From positions 66,334,985 to 66,398,984 of the forward strand of contig CM044321.1 in NCBI GenBank assembly GCA_024291935.2: a stretch of 64,000 nt of DNA, written 5' to 3'. How positions within the stretch are numbered: position 1 is the stretch's first letter; every line of letters begins with the position of its first letter. The translations under genes were made by a program, and so were the position numbers. Below the pieces are notes generated by a model. That model saw only the letters and a program-made list of their open reading frames with translations, ran no database searches and was not told where the DNA came from. Below are positions 1 through 12,229 of this stretch, in pieces. This DNA comes from Okapia johnstoni (taxonomy: Eukaryota; Chordata; Mammalia; Artiodactyla; Giraffidae).

Positions 1-158
1 CAGATCACCTTGGATTTCGAAGGCAACTCTGTCTCCGAAGGTCGGACCACACCCAGTGACATGGAAAGAGATGGAGCATCTCTTACTGAGTCAGAGGCCG
101 CTGGGGTCAGAGAAAGGAGGGACTCAGGAGTAGGGGCCTCTCTGACCAGGCCAAACAG
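1..158 (+). CDS. STARD13: STARD13 coding exon (tenth from last), truncated at window edge
   Basis: Read in frame 1, this encodes fragment residues 1-52 plus two bases of residue 53. The peptide includes LDFEGNSVSEGRTTPSD and RRDSGVGASLTRPN, the acidic and serine-rich linker just before the RhoGAP domain in the DLC family. The donor is GTTGGT at 159. The first three bases are CAG, so an exon could begin at position 4, but the reading frame is also open through position 1 and I cannot decide. Function of the linker: in DLC proteins this region carries regulatory phosphorylation sites and is otherwise poorly structured. Confidence 0.88.
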
Positions 159-1374
159 GTTGGTGGCATGGCTTTGTGAAATGAGGTTTAAATCCATTTC
201 ATAATAATTATGGTCTGTTTATTTAACAAACATTTATAGAGTACCTTCTAACTATTTAACACTGGTCTAAGCAATGTATGCGGTTGGGAATTATTTGAAC
301 AGTAGTATGTCTTTTGTGCAGATTGAATCCATGTTAACTCACATTTGTTTCTCCCAGTGTTTACCCTTTAATTCAATCTTGGTTTTATGCAACGAAAAAA
401 AAAATTGAGCTTCTTATGTGCAAAGCACTGATGACAAGACCCATTGCCTGTGCACAGTCTCTTCCCATGACCTTGCCAAGCATCTCTTTTGCCAAATCTT
501 AAATTTTAAAAAAGTTCTATGAGAAATTTCTGAGATCTAAGGTGTATACAGTACTTCGCATGTTTATTTTGACTTTAAAATGCAGATTACAAAGCACATA
601 AAAGCTGTTTTACTATGACCATTTCATAAACACCTTAGATAAATGGCCCTGGAAAGGGGTAACCAGTAGGAACAGCCCTACTGTATGTGCTGCTGGGTCT
701 CTCCTGAGGCAGTGATGTCTCTCGTGCTCACTGTTGTGCGATCACATCAGGAGAGCTTCATCTGCACCTGTCACAAGTCAGAGTGTGGAGTCAGGACAGC
801 AGTGTGACAATACTCTACAGCTCCCAAACGTATGTGATCTCTGTCTCTGCCTCTGTCTGTCTGAACGTCTCTCTCTCTTACACACACAGTCTCATGTGCT
901 TTCAACACTGTGGGAATGGATTTGGCAATAAACCAACACATAAAATTTATTATATCACTTATTTAAGCCTCCTAATGGTGGCTCAGACAGTAAAGAATCT
1001 GCCGGCAATGCAGGAGACCTGGGTTCGATCCCTGGGTTGGGAAGATTCCCCGGAGAAGGGAATGGCAACCCACTCCAGCATTCTGGCCTGGAGAATCCCA
1101 GGGACAGAGGAGCCTGGCGGGCTCTGTCCATGGGGGTCACAGAGTTGGACACGACTGAGCAACTACCACCACCAATGAAACGGATAATGACTTCTTCCAA
1201 AATAGTTTCTTCTGTTTGTTCTGTGCATTTTGTGTCTTTCTGCTCCATTTGCTCTGTGACTCTCTTGGCTCGGAAACTATTTTGATTAGCTACTTAAAAA
1301 TTGGTAACATCCCATGTTTTCTGACAAACCCGTCCCCTTTGTGACTGGCTTCTCTGACGGTCTTTCCGGTAAAG
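159..1374 (+). other. STARD13: STARD13 intron
   Basis: The intron has a GTTGGT donor and an AAAG acceptor with a weak pyrimidine tract. A Bov-tA SINE sits at 968-1173. A CT-rich and CA-rich stretch lies at 838-890. I see nothing else. Confidence 0.75.
968..1173 (+). mobile_element. Bov-tA SINE
   Basis: This is a full-length ruminant tRNA-Glu-headed SINE. It starts with the GGTGGCTCAGACAGTAAAGA head, passes through a box-B-like GGTTCGATCCCTGGG, and ends with the GTTGGACACGACTGAGCAAC tail followed by ACC repeats. Confidence 0.9.
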
Positions 1375-1548
1375 GCGACTCCGGTGGAACAGCTTCCAGC
1401 TCTCACACCAGCCGCAGCCATCTACGGCATCACCCCACATCAGCGGACAGACAGCCGGCCAGCTGAACCTGCTCCAGCGCTTCTCGCTGCTCCGCCTCAC
1501 GGCCATCATGGAGAAGCACTCCATGTCCAACAAGCACGGCTGGACGTG
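1375..1548 (+). CDS. STARD13: STARD13 coding exon (ninth from last)
   Basis: The first base completes AGG (Arg) from the previous exon. The frame then reads RLRWNSFQLSHQP and continues through NLLQRFSLLRLTAIMEK to HGWTW, ending with TG of a split Trp codon before the GTGCGT donor. This is the amphipathic helical segment immediately before the RhoGAP fold, shared by DLC1, DLC2 and DLC3. Encodes fragment residues 53-111. There are no frame breaks. Confidence 0.92.
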
Positions 1549-2680
1549 GTGCGTAGCCCATTCGCCTTGGAGGGGACCATTCATTCCAGGGCTCAGTGTG
1601 TGATGGCAAGCACTTCAGTGTTTGCTTTCTGAGTTCTAAGTAATCTGTTTGTTGCCTTCACTGCCACTCTCCTGGAAAAAAAAAAATGCCCAGAGTTCTT
1701 CCTCAGTGTCTGCCTCTGGGCTGCCAAAGCCTGGATGAGATATAGCCTGCAGGAAGCATTGCTTTATTTGTAGCTCTCTGTCAATTTCCAGGGAAGGCAG
1801 TCAGGCTCCAAGAGTGATTAGTTGTGAACAGAGACATTAAAAATAAACTTGCCATAAAGTAATTCTGGCAGTTTGCAAAGAAAACATCTGTTTCTTGTAC
1901 CTCCTGGCCCAATGCAGAGCCCCACACTTAGAGCATTGCTTCATTCTGAGAGCACCGAACTCTTCAAATACAGTTCCGCTCTTATTTCGTTGGCTAATAA
2001 AAACAAGACTATGCAGTAAACCTTTGGAATAAGGAACTCACAAAAGCATATGTTGGAACTTGAATGTGGACCGATTTTAGACAATTTGATGGATTTGGAA
2101 AAACATAAGATGTGCTGCTAATTGTCATATGTTATATATTATGCACAAAGAAGAATCGGCAGTGCTTTTATAAAATATAATAAGAAAGTTATTAATTGTG
2201 GGGTCAAATCAACATATGCTTGTGTATTAAAATTTTCTTTAAAAAGTACAACTGGTTCTAGAAAAGTAAGGGAAGATATTAACATAATATTTTATCTTCT
2301 CTTCTTTCTTCCCCAACCCCAACCAAATTTCTTCTTCCTGATGTAGTTTTTAATTTTGTTTTGTTTTGTCTTATTGGGGACTTTAAAGTGTTTATCACTT
2401 AAGAAGTATGTCCATCACAGTTAAACTGGAATGTCAAGCACTTGATTTGAAAGCAGGGTCATAAATCCATTCTGCTAATGTGAATCACCCTGTTTAACAG
2501 TTAGAGGCACAGGGCACACACAGTCCTTCCAATGTAATGTGAATAATCAAGGGAGAAATGTTGAATTCCCCAGCGCCTGTCAGATGTTCCAACAAAAGCT
2601 TGGCTTACCTCTTGCTTTCACAGCCTCTCCCCGCAGTGTGCTCCACGAGGCGTGCATGACCTGGTTTCTGTGAATTCTAG
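1549..2680 (+). other. STARD13: STARD13 intron
   Basis: The intron has a GTGCGT donor and a TTCTAG acceptor. The sequence is AT-rich and looks unique apart from short A and T runs. I recognise no repeat or conserved element in it. Confidence 0.7.
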
Positions 2681-2840
2681 GGCAGTTCCAAAGTTCATGA
2701 AGAGGATGAAAGTTCCCGATTATCGAGACAAGGCGGTCTTTGGCGTTCCCCTCATCGTTCACGTCCAGAGAACTGGGCAGCCCCTGCCACAGAGCATCCA
2801 GCAAGCGCTGAGGTATCTACGCAGCAACTGCCTCGATCAG
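2681..2840 (+). CDS. STARD13: STARD13 coding exon (eighth from last), start of RhoGAP
   Basis: The first G completes the Trp codon, then 53 codons follow: AVPKFMKRMKVPDYRDKAVF, then GVPLIVHVQRTGQPLPQS and IQQALRYLRSNCLDQ. This is the N-terminal edge of the RhoGAP domain, with the conserved VFGVPL strand and the PLPQSIQQALRYL helix. It ends in phase 0 before GTAGGG. Near-identity to human STARD13 from memory makes the call secure. Confidence 0.95.
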
Positions 2841-4298
2841 GTAGGGTCGTCAGTCCCAGGCACAGGCCAGGCAGCACAGAGCACCAGCCAGACCAGATCC
2901 ATCCAGGGTCAGACGAGACCTGCCTCTCCGAAAGAAAAGGCACTATTGTCTTTAGAGGTCACTGTTTAATTTGACCAGGTGACATCCTCGTCAAGCCATG
3001 CGAGGATGTTTCCTCACTGGCAACTTGAAGGACATCCTGGAGTGACTGCAGAAAGCTACCGTTGATCATTTGTACCTGTGATGGCTAATTTGTGTTCCCC
3101 GGAAACTGGGAGTAAAGCTATCTACCGCATTTCCTTTTAATTACGGTCTCAATGCCACCATTGATTTCACAGCGTTCTTTTTTCCCTGTTTGTTTGTTTT
3201 TAAACTAGAATTAGGTGTTTGTATCTCCTTTTATTAATTTTTTTTTGAAGCAGCACCGTAATTGTTTATATTTTTTATTTATATATTTTTAAAATGTGCA
3301 AGTAAAATATGAAAATAGTATCAGCTAAGTTAAATATCCCTTCGTCTTGTGGAGTTAATCGAAAAGCTCAAGCTTAACAAAATTTTTGGAGACCATTTTC
3401 CATCTCCAGGATTGTGGAGGCTGCCACAGTGGTGGACAATGAATGGTCCAGAGTGCAACCTACTCTATGATTAACCAGGCCAGGCCTTTGCTCCTCTGAA
3501 TTAATACTCATTAGTTTCTCTATTGGGCATTCTGTCCAAAATAAAAGCCACGTTTCCGCTTGATCAATTGCAGCCTTGAGTAGTGGGGGTATTTTCAGGC
3601 AACTATTCTATAATGGCTTCTATTCATCTTACTCTTTAATACCATGTGAAGAATCTGTGCCAACCTAAGGTTATTTGCACTTTTCATTGATTTACCCTTG
3701 GCCTTAAGCTAAGTGGAGAGGAATGAGCTAAGCTACCTGAACTCATGAACTGATGTCGTCTCCACCCCAGTGCTGAGATCATAGTTAGAATCAAGATGGT
3801 CTCTTGATGAATCAGATAGCAGTTTTCGATGAAGAAGACCAGGAGTAACGTCTTCATTCAATGCCATCACTGATTGAACTCAGTGCATTATTCCCTTTTC
3901 CCTTCCCGCTATTAATTTAGATAATACACTACATCTACATTTTTTTCATATTTAGATGTTACAGTGAGGATAAACATGGTTGCTGTTACCGTTGTGGTGG
4001 TGATGGCTGCTTTGTTTGAGGAATGGCCTGGATGGCTTGCCTGTTATTTCTCAGAAAGAAAAGCAACAGACCACTTGTCTAAAACTAACAGCACTCATTT
4101 TTGGCAGATGCCCCAACATTAATTGATTTGTGGGTAACATCCCAATAGAGCAATCCAATGAAGCTGATAGTTAAGCATTAGTTTTTTTTTAATTTTATAA
4201 CTTTTAACCAAAGGCACACATTAATCAAAAGTAGGTCTATGGGTATTTTACTGAGAAAACTTTTTGGAGAGGTGGGCTCGAACATTTGCTAACACCCT

Positions 4299-4517
4299 GG
4301 GAATTCCCTGGTGGCTCAGATGGGAAAGAGTCTGCCTGCAACGTGGTGCGGGAGACCCAGGTTCAATTCTGGGGTCGGGAAGATCCCCTGGAGAAGAAAA
4401 TGGCTTCCCACTCCAGTATTCTTGCCTGGAAAATCCCATGGCCAGAGGAGCCTGGCAGGCTACAGTCCATGGGATCGCAAAGAGTTGGAAACAACTGAGT
4501 GACTCCACTTTTCACTC
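4299..4517 (+). mobile_element. Bov-tA SINE
   Basis: Head (TTCCCTGGTGGCTCAGATGG), box-B-like region (GGTTCAATTCTGGGGTCG) and tail (GTTGGAAACAACTGAGTGAC) are all present in order on the + strand. It is moderately diverged. Confidence 0.9.
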
Positions 4518-7500
4518 CAATTAATCTCTTTTGCAGTCCTGAAAGCACTGCCACCATGCCCTTCAGCACAGGACTTTTAAGCTTCAACTGTACTTTTATT
4601 GGACTATTAGTATAGACCCAGGATTGTATTTTGTGGAGAGTAGCCTGCCATTCAGACACGTTTTTCCAAACTTCTCAATTTTCATAAAGGTATATAAGAC
4701 TCATCTCCCTTCTTGGCTGATTCTGTTAGAGTCTTTGGCTCTAATGCTTATCAGCAAATGCTCTATTAAGAAAAAACAGGGTTTGTTCCAGAATGCTTAA
4801 AGTAAATGCTGCAGTCCATCTACACTCTTCACTCAATAACTGTAACCTTTCTTAAGTGCCCAGCATGTTTCAAGGATATTAGATATCCTGCGCTCACTGC
4901 CTCATTCAGTCCCATATCCACCCAGGGCAGGGTTAGCCCCCAGGTGGCAATGGTGGAGCCAACATTTGCTTGAAAATCTATCTCCAGGGTCCAAGTTTTT
5001 AACAAATGTATTTCACTACCACACGTTAGAATTGCTTGTCCCCAGTGATTTTGGGGTGATGCCACCTCTGGCATTGAGGGATCCTTTGAGAAGTGGCCCT
5101 AAACAACTCACTGATGGATTCAGTGTCAGGATTGTGTTGATGATGCTATTCATTGTATCATGTGGATGTCTTTTCTGTAAGAACCAAAGAATTTTTCTTC
5201 CTCAGGCCCCAGCACCTGAAAGCATTGTTGTTTTGGGGATAACTGACCTGTCTATATTAGTTACACCAGGCTCATTCAGCTGGATATGTTTTCCTCTCTA
5301 CATTGGCTGCGAGAATTATTGAAGCCAAATGCACATTCTGCCTGTAGTTAATATATGTAACTTGAGGGCATGCATGAATTTGCATAAATTTTGTGTGTGA
5401 ACCTCATTCCTACTTCCTGCTCTCCTTTTCTATCTTTATTTTCCTTTTGCTCTGATGGTCTCATCTATGATCCTTAATTTATAGACCACTGTAAGTCACT
5501 TTGAATTCTTTCCTAAACATAAGATTGGCTACACATGCATTGTAATATCACCATTCCACTCACCACATAGTCTTTATGTAGAATGGAAACCAGTCCTACC
5601 CCCTGTAGACTCCGAATAAACACGTATCACCATCACTGCTGCTGTTATTGATGCCAGTCTCCTGTTTGAAGCAAAAGTCATTCAAATGGAGAGAAGGAAA
5701 GTGGCACCAAATCCCCCTCAACCCCTGCTCCCTGGCTTATGCTGATTCTCTGTCTCCATTTCAGGCCTGTAACTATTTTCTTTCTTTTTTTTTAATCTGG
5801 ATGAGCACCACCCTAAAAAACAGTATGTTGACAAAGCTTTATAAGAAAAAGGCTCATTTCGTGGACATGGATACTGACTGTAAATGTAAACGCAATGAAC
5901 AAGTCAACCCTTCTCTTTTCTCCGTCAAAAGAAAGAATCTGTCAGATCTCAAAGGGACTTTCGCCTTAGCCAGTCCCCCGCTTAGGAAGCACTCAGTGCC
6001 AGCAAGGACCCCCACCTTCATCAGCAAAGAGTGTGGGGCGCATACAGAGGGCCCCTTCTGGTCCCTGCAAAGAAAGCAGGCAGTAACAGTAAGAGATGAG
6101 GGGAAAGTAGAGAAACATAATAAGAAAACCAGGCTCAGGAGGAAGACCATCCTAGAGATTTAAGAGCCAACTCAAGCAAATAAAAGCCAGTGAATCAGAA
6201 AAGAAAGAGGGACCAAAGAAAAAGGAAGGAGAACCCACCATATAAGTGTTCCTCATTCACCAATGGCACCTCCTCTGAATCAAAGACTCAGGTCTACACA
6301 GGATCCTGAGACCCCAGCCCCACAACTGTGCAGGACCAAAGGGTCTAGGATACCCTTCCTCTGAAGCATGCTTGACTGACTTCTCTGCTCCTCCTTTTAT
6401 GTTGTCCCCTTCAACCACCTTCTAGGGCTGCCCCAAGGCTCAGCCCCTCACCCCACAGAGGGAGGCTCCCTCCCTGCTCGGCCCCTTCCCCTCAGGCTAA
6501 GCATTCTTCTCAAACATGAGGATGTCATGGCTGAAGACAGCCTGACAGAGCCCTGAAACGGGGCCACCTACATCCCCCAGTACAGAACGTCTTCGTGATG
6601 AAACACAGTGTATCCATTTTCACCTGAGCAGTTGGCTGAAGATGAAATAAGGATGTTTACCTTCGATTATGAATCATTTCAGACATGGCGGTGTGTGAAA
6701 GGAGCCAGGCTCCGTTGGCTAAGCTTTTATTTCTGCCCTAAATCAGCTGCACGGAAGGGTAGATGATACCCAGGTTATACCCAGCTCCTGATGAGTATGG
6801 AGTCATGGCCGTGAGTGGCTGAACCTGCAAGGCTCCACATAAGAACCCGCTACATACTGCTCTCGGGCACCTTTCTCTCTCTGGATAGGACCAACCTTTC
6901 TTCATTAGTGGCGCACATCCCTAAAGAAGAGGAAACACAAGTCCTGATAAACATCATTAAGTGCTGAAAGGATTAGCATAAGCAGAATGCCAAGTAGGAG
7001 ATTTAACATTATTTAGATGAAACTTGAATTCTAATGCAGCACTCATGCCCACGCTCTCCTTCTGATGGAGCAGTAAGTTTTAAAAGCCCAATTATGCCAT
7101 GAAGACACTTCATACTCAGTACAAGGGTCCTCAACCTGCTGCCTACCTAGCATCATAAAATGAGTGATGTTCCTGGGTCTGTCTTTTAAATTACACGTTG
7201 AGTCCTTGCTTTTCAAAGCTGAGTGTTTAGGTGGAAGACTGAAGAGAGAGGACAGTAAAACCTGACCAGAGGGACACTCATCATTCATCCTTTTACCCTT
7301 AAAATGAGAGATGACGTGCGAGAGAGAAGCTTATGAAATGGATTTTGCATTGCTGACCACTACCCTTCCCTATTAAGAGAGGATGTTGGAGCCGTAATTT
7401 CTGATACTTGAGAGCAGGCCCTGCTCTGTAATTTGTGGAGTCTTGTACAAAAGGAAAAGTGCATAGAGATTACGAAGAATTTCAAAATGGCGACCACAGA

Positions 7501-8420
7501 GCGTTAAACCAAACGTGGGTCCCCATGTGACTACCTAGGTCACCAGGCCACCAGCGACAGACGCAGAAGCAAATGAAAGACATTTCACACATCTTGGGTC
7601 TTCTTCATAATGAAACTGAAGGGCCTGGGGTTGCCTCCCATCGGCCACAATGACCACAGTGCCTTTAGAAGAAATGCATTTTCAATGGTTTCTTTGGTCC
7701 TCCACTTTTTACTTACAAAAAGAAATTAGTCGGAAATGCACATTTTATCACAGTTCTGAAAGCTTTTTGAAGAGGAAGTGATGGTTGGCAATCCCAGGAA
7801 CCCCCAGCCCTGGCTGCTCTATGATAATGGATAAGAAAAGCTCTTCCCTCTGGTCCCAGAAGAAGCTTCTACTTGACTCACCAGGGAGTTTTCCACTGCA
7901 GGGACCTGAAGCCCTGCCCTCAAATGGCTTAAACAATAGAAAATTCCCATGGTCACATAACAACAAGGCAGGTAGTAGGGCAATTCTTCCATCAGCTCAG
8001 TGCCATTTTTGAAGACAGGGCCCTTCCCATCTCTCTCTTCTGCCATCCTCAGTACTCCATCTGGAATCTCATTTCAGACCACCTTTACTTTTATTAGGCT
8101 TAGGGAAAAAAAAAAATTCCTTTGGTGCTTCCAACAAAAATCCACAGAACCCTCAGATATTTCCCACGTCCTCTGGAAGATAAGGGTGGGACTACTGTCA
8201 GAATTTGAGGCAGAACAAATAAATACCTGACAACCCTCTGGACATCCTGTGAGATCTGAAGTCGGAACAAGCAGCACAGAGCCCGCGGCTGGAGAGCTCT
8301 AGACACGTCTCAAATCGTTAAAATAACAGTATCTGCTGAAACTAGAAAGAAACTTGGAGACAGAACAGTGCAAAGAAAGCGTCCCTGGGATGTGTGTGTA
8401 CCTGCACCTCACATGCACCA

Positions 8421-8701
8421 GAATCCACGCCAGCGAGACACAGAGGCTAACGAGGAACCTGGTCCTGCCACGTACACACACAGACACACACACGCAAACA
8501 CACACACTCACACACACACACACACGAATCCATGCCGGCGAGACACAGAGGATAACGAGGAACCTGGTCCTGCGACATACACACACACACTCACACACAC
8601 ACACACACACACACACACGAATCCATGCCGGCGAGACACAGAGGATAATGAGGAACCTGGTCCTGCAACGTACACACACACACTCACACACACACACACA
8701 G
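8421..8701. repeat. Composite minisatellite, three units separated by (CA)n tracts
   Basis: A core of about 55 bp beginning GAATCCATGCCGGCGAGA and ending near CCTGGTCCTGC is repeated at 8421, 8526 and 8619 (periods 105 and 93). Each core is followed by an interrupted CA microsatellite. The second and third cores differ at only a few positions and the first is more diverged. Long open frames on both strands here are a by-product of CA/TG repeats lacking stop codons. Confidence 0.92.
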
Positions 8702-10334
8702 TTGTCAGCTTTATTCTTTTTATAGAACATGATCAGTATTTCTCCACCGTCAAAAACAATAATAACAGGAATTCTCGGATGGAATACTCCCAACTCACAG
8801 GAGGAGCCCTGTTTGTGAGTCACGCTGAGGAATTCACCTCCGGGGCTCTTGGCTTCTGAGAACTCTGGTTGCACGGCCCTGAGGCCCAGTCCTGGGCCTC
8901 CTTCCAGAATTAGAGATGTAAACACACTGAGGCCGGGTCTCACTCTGATAATCACTTATCTGACACCTTGAACTTTTCTTTTGACAGTACATGCTTTCTT
9001 CTCCTGCCTTTTGATGAAATTTGGAGTAGTCGCCAGAGGAAGAGAAATGTTCTTTAGATTCTTCTTGGCAACGTTTCTGCATTTTCTAGGCGTTCCAAAC
9101 CTTAAGAAGCAAAAAGAAAGCGATTAATGTTTTAAGTGACACTCCGCCTGAATATCCAATTCTGTGGAATTGGGGTGGTAAGCCTCGGAATGCAGAGAAG
9201 CATTACTAAGGATTCTGTCTTTATTGCCACAAAAAGTAGCAGTGTATAATTTCCCCTGCATTCCGTGCCTCTGACGTATACAAAACCCTGAGTATTCCCT
9301 AACTGCTTGGAATTCTTCCCTTGCTGTTACTGCAGTTCGAAAGAGTGAGGGCTGCTCTCCATTTATAGCAGCAACTGAAAGAGCTCTCCTCAGACGCCGG
9401 AGCTCGGGTTGAGGCCAGCCTGGCACATGGAACGGCCAGGGAGGCGTGACTCTCCAAAGCAGAGTAAGAGCAGCCAGCGTTGACTCCCAGCCCGGCCGCT
9501 GCCCACCTCTCTGACCTCTGGGAGCGTGGAAGCGGGCCAACCAGGGAGCCCTTGGGGAGTGAGAAGAGTGCAGATGGAGGGTTGAGGAACTGGTTTTGAG
9601 AAACTCAGTGCCCTGCGGGCATTTAAAAATAACAGACATACTAATTCACTGTAAGCCTGGTCTCCCAGAGAAGCTCAGTTCTTTTGGGGTGGCAGTAGGT
9701 CCCCTCAAGGAGAGCCTACAGCGTAACCTGAAAACCGCTGCAGGACCCGCCATCCCCACAGGGCTCTGCTCCCCCTTGCTCGTTCCTGTTGGGGCATCAT
9801 CCCCATGGTGCCCTACTGCTCCATTTATTTGTCAAGCAGAAGAGTCTAAGTGCTAAGAATGAAAAAGGCATAAGACAACGTCTTGAAGTCTGAAGAAAAA
9901 CCACTCAGGAATCCTTCTCACCAGAGCCATAGCTTACATATGTAACAACTAACCATCTAGAGTAGTAGGTGCGTCATATGAGAAGCATATGTCACAAGGA
10001 TTCTGGAGAAGGAAAAGCATAGAAATAAGACTTTTCAATTAAAATACATGCTTATGATATTATTTTATTTCATGAACACATTCCCAATAAACCTTTGCCT
10101 CAAAGGGGCATTGGATGTGGTTACTTATCTGGTATCCATCAAACCTTCCATTGACAGAACTTTTTCAAAACCCCTACTAAAGCGCACACAACCAGAGGAC
10201 AGGGAATTTTGTCTGGTCTGCTCACTGATGACTCCAAGAAGTTATAAGTATGCCTGATATATAATGGGTATTTAATCACAACTTGTTAACTAAATGAATA
10301 CAATAATAACATCAGTGGTGTTGTAAGACTTGAC

Positions 10335-10470
10335 AGGTTACAAAGCACAATCACATCTATTTTCTCTGTAGCCCTGTAAGGTGGGGTACTATTATTATTT
10401 TCATTTTGTGGGAGAGGAAGTCAGTGTTCCGCTACTGCCCAGAGTAGCTAAATTAGTAATTTATAATTTA
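10335..10470 (-). repeat. MIR-like SINE fragment
   Basis: The order CTCTGTAGCCCTGTAAGGTGG, then TACTATTATTATTTTCATTT and a degenerate GAGGAAG segment matches the inverted MIR core and tail as I remember them. It is old and degenerate. Confidence 0.5.
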
Positions 10471-10605
10471 CTAGTTTGGCCACAATTCCAGCTCACCGAG
10501 TCCTGGTCCCACTGCCTTCCCATCAACCCCCAGGTGCTTGCCGTAGGAAGAAAATGTCTGGGGCCAAAGGCAGCCTCACTGACACATCCCTGTGGCTTGT
10601 TTCAG

Positions 10606-10804
10606 GTGGGTCTTTTTCGAAAATCAGGCGTGAAATCTCGAATCCATGCCTTACGTCAAATGAATGAGAACTTCCCTGAGAACGTCAGCTACGAGGACCA
10701 GTCCGCTTACGACGTGGCGGACATGGTGAAGCAGTTCTTCCGGGACCTTCCCGAGCCTCTTTTCACCAACAAGCTCAGTGAGACCTTCCTCCACATCTAC
10801 CAGT
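10606..10804 (+). CDS. STARD13: STARD13 coding exon (seventh from last), RhoGAP arginine finger
   Basis: The exon begins VGLFRKSGVKSRIHALRQMN. The Arg of LFRKSG (CGA at 10618-10620, fragment residue 169) is the arginine finger that RhoGAPs insert into the GTPase to speed GTP hydrolysis. It continues through YEDQSAYDVADMVKQFFRDL to PEPLFTNKLSETFLHIYQ, the conserved helices with the DLPEPL motif. The exon ends with one base of a split codon (T) before GTAAGT. That codon becomes TGT (Cys) with the next exon, where I recall Tyr in human. Confidence 0.96.
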
Positions 10805-10905
10805 GTAAGTGGTACAGTGCCCAGCCTGTTCTTAAGCGCATCCATTCACCTAAAAAAAAAAGTACATAGATTGAATTTTAATTGTACAGGTAATGCATGC
10901 ACGCA

Positions 10906-11119
10906 TGCTAAGTTGCCTCAGTTGTACCTGACTCTTTGCAACCCTTTGGATTGTAGCCCACCAGGCACCTCTGTCCATGGGATTCTCCAGGCAAAAATAC
11001 TGGAGTTAGTTGCCATGCCCTTCTCCAGGGGATCTCCCACCCAGGGATCGAACCCACTTCTCCCGCGGCCCCTGCATTGCAGGCAGACTCTTTACCGCTG
11101 AGCCACCAGGGAAACCCTA
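10906..11119 (-). mobile_element. Bov-tA SINE
   Basis: The element reads on the - strand from the head (CACCAGGGAAACC complement at its right end) to the tail (CTAAGTTGCCTCAG at its left end). Similar flanks of about 15 bp ending AATGCATG lie before and after it (TACAGG... and TACAAG...) and look like a target-site duplication. Confidence 0.9.
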
Positions 11120-11732
11120 CAAGCAATGCATGAAGTATATAAAAGTTACAAGAGTAAACTTTGTTCACACTTTGATATGAAAATCTCCAATTTTATGCAT
11201 TTGAGAACACCTTTTGACATCAAAATCTTCCTTCTCTCAATAGGGGTTTGTGTACAATATATTAAAAAAAAAACTAACTTTCAATGTAATTTTAATAAAT
11301 TTAAAATGAAAAGGGACACAGTAGAATTTATTTTACATACAGGTGTTTTTAAAAAGAAAGCATTTCCTTGGTATACATGAAATCCAGATGTGTTAAAAGG
11401 ACTAGAAATCAAGGGCAAATTGTATTTTAATACCATGCATTTTAACTGGTGAAAAGTAAGCAAAGCAAATCAAGGCTTAAGCTTAATTGAACTAATTTAT
11501 ATTTTCATTTAGAACTTTTTAAGTGATGTGAAGTTGATAATGCTCAGTGAAGCCCCTATAATTAATAATTGAAAATAGCAATTATTGACTTAAAGGCATA
11601 CCCTGCTAAAGGTAGTTGCTAAGAGCAGGAGGAAGGATATTAGAAATGAACACGTGGCTTCTTCCTTGCGGCACTATCACACGGCATCTGCAGGGGCTTC
11701 CTTCCAGGACTCCCCAAGGACAGTCAGGTCCC

Positions 11733-11940
11733 ACCGTCAGCTTTCCATATCCTCAACTGGGCATCCAAGGATTCAGACAACCTCAGGTCAGAAACACAGT
11801 ACAGGATTCACAGTTCATTGAATCTGCATATTCAATACCCAAGTATAGGAAGAGCTGACTGTGTATTTATCAGGAAAAAACACTCGCCTGTTAAGTGAAC
11901 CTGTGCAGGTCAAACCGTGTTGTTCAAGGGTCAGCTGTAA
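11733..11940 (+). mobile_element. Tigger-like (TcMar) DNA transposon remnants
   Basis: GTCAGCTTTCCATATCC at 11733 and the reverse complement of GAAGAGCTGACTG near 11862 form imperfect terminal inverted repeats, as in small Tigger derivatives. Right after this, GTTGTTCAAGGGTCAGCTG ending near 11938 resembles the right end of a second Tigger-type element. Assignment is from memory. Confidence 0.45.
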
Positions 11941-12229
11941 GTATTTAATGGTCCAAGTCTCAATTCTTCAGGAAAAAAACACTCGGCCTGTGGACTTTTG
12001 AGTTTTTAGCAACATATGTGTGAGATGGACCTTGACATGAAATTGATCCAATTCGAAGAAGATTCCTGCTTATTGAGAATTCTTTACTAAATGTATTTTG
12101 GAGTTTGCAATATTGCAGACTCAAAAAGGATTATAACAAGTACCACTTGTCAAAACAAGATAAAGTAGTGACCCACTAAATAAATATTATCATGTCAAAA
12201 TGAATAGGTTAAGTTAGTGATACAGGTTG

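Larger units (their letters stand above)
2841..10605 (+). other. STARD13: STARD13 intron (7.8 kb)
   Basis: This is the largest complete intron in the window. It holds a Bov-tA SINE at 4299-4517, a CA-repeat composite minisatellite at 8421-8701, an A13 run at 8105-8117 and a MIR-like stretch around 10335-10470. The rest (2841-4298, 4518-8420 and 8702-10330) looks like unique sequence with no gene signal. A 171-codon open stretch at 5648-6163 has no splice signals, homology or codon bias that I recognise. Confidence 0.7.

Noticed and set aside
4299..4517. tRNA-like boxes in the heads of Bov-tA and CHR elements
   Set aside because: They are tRNA-derived SINE promoters with no cloverleaf or mature tRNA; no real tRNA gene was seen.
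5648..6163. 171-codon open stretch in the largest STARD13 intron
   Set aside because: No recognisable domain, no good start context, no splice sites or conserved codon pattern. An open frame of this size is expected by chance in this much sequence.
8421..8701. Regularly spaced repeats that might suggest a CRISPR array
   Set aside because: Only three units, spacers are CA microsatellite, and the genome is a mammal. It is a minisatellite.
8299..8955. Long open frames on both strands across the CA repeats
   Set aside because: CA/TG repeats lack stop codons, so the frames are an artefact. The predicted protein would be mostly Cys-Val or Thr-His repeats.
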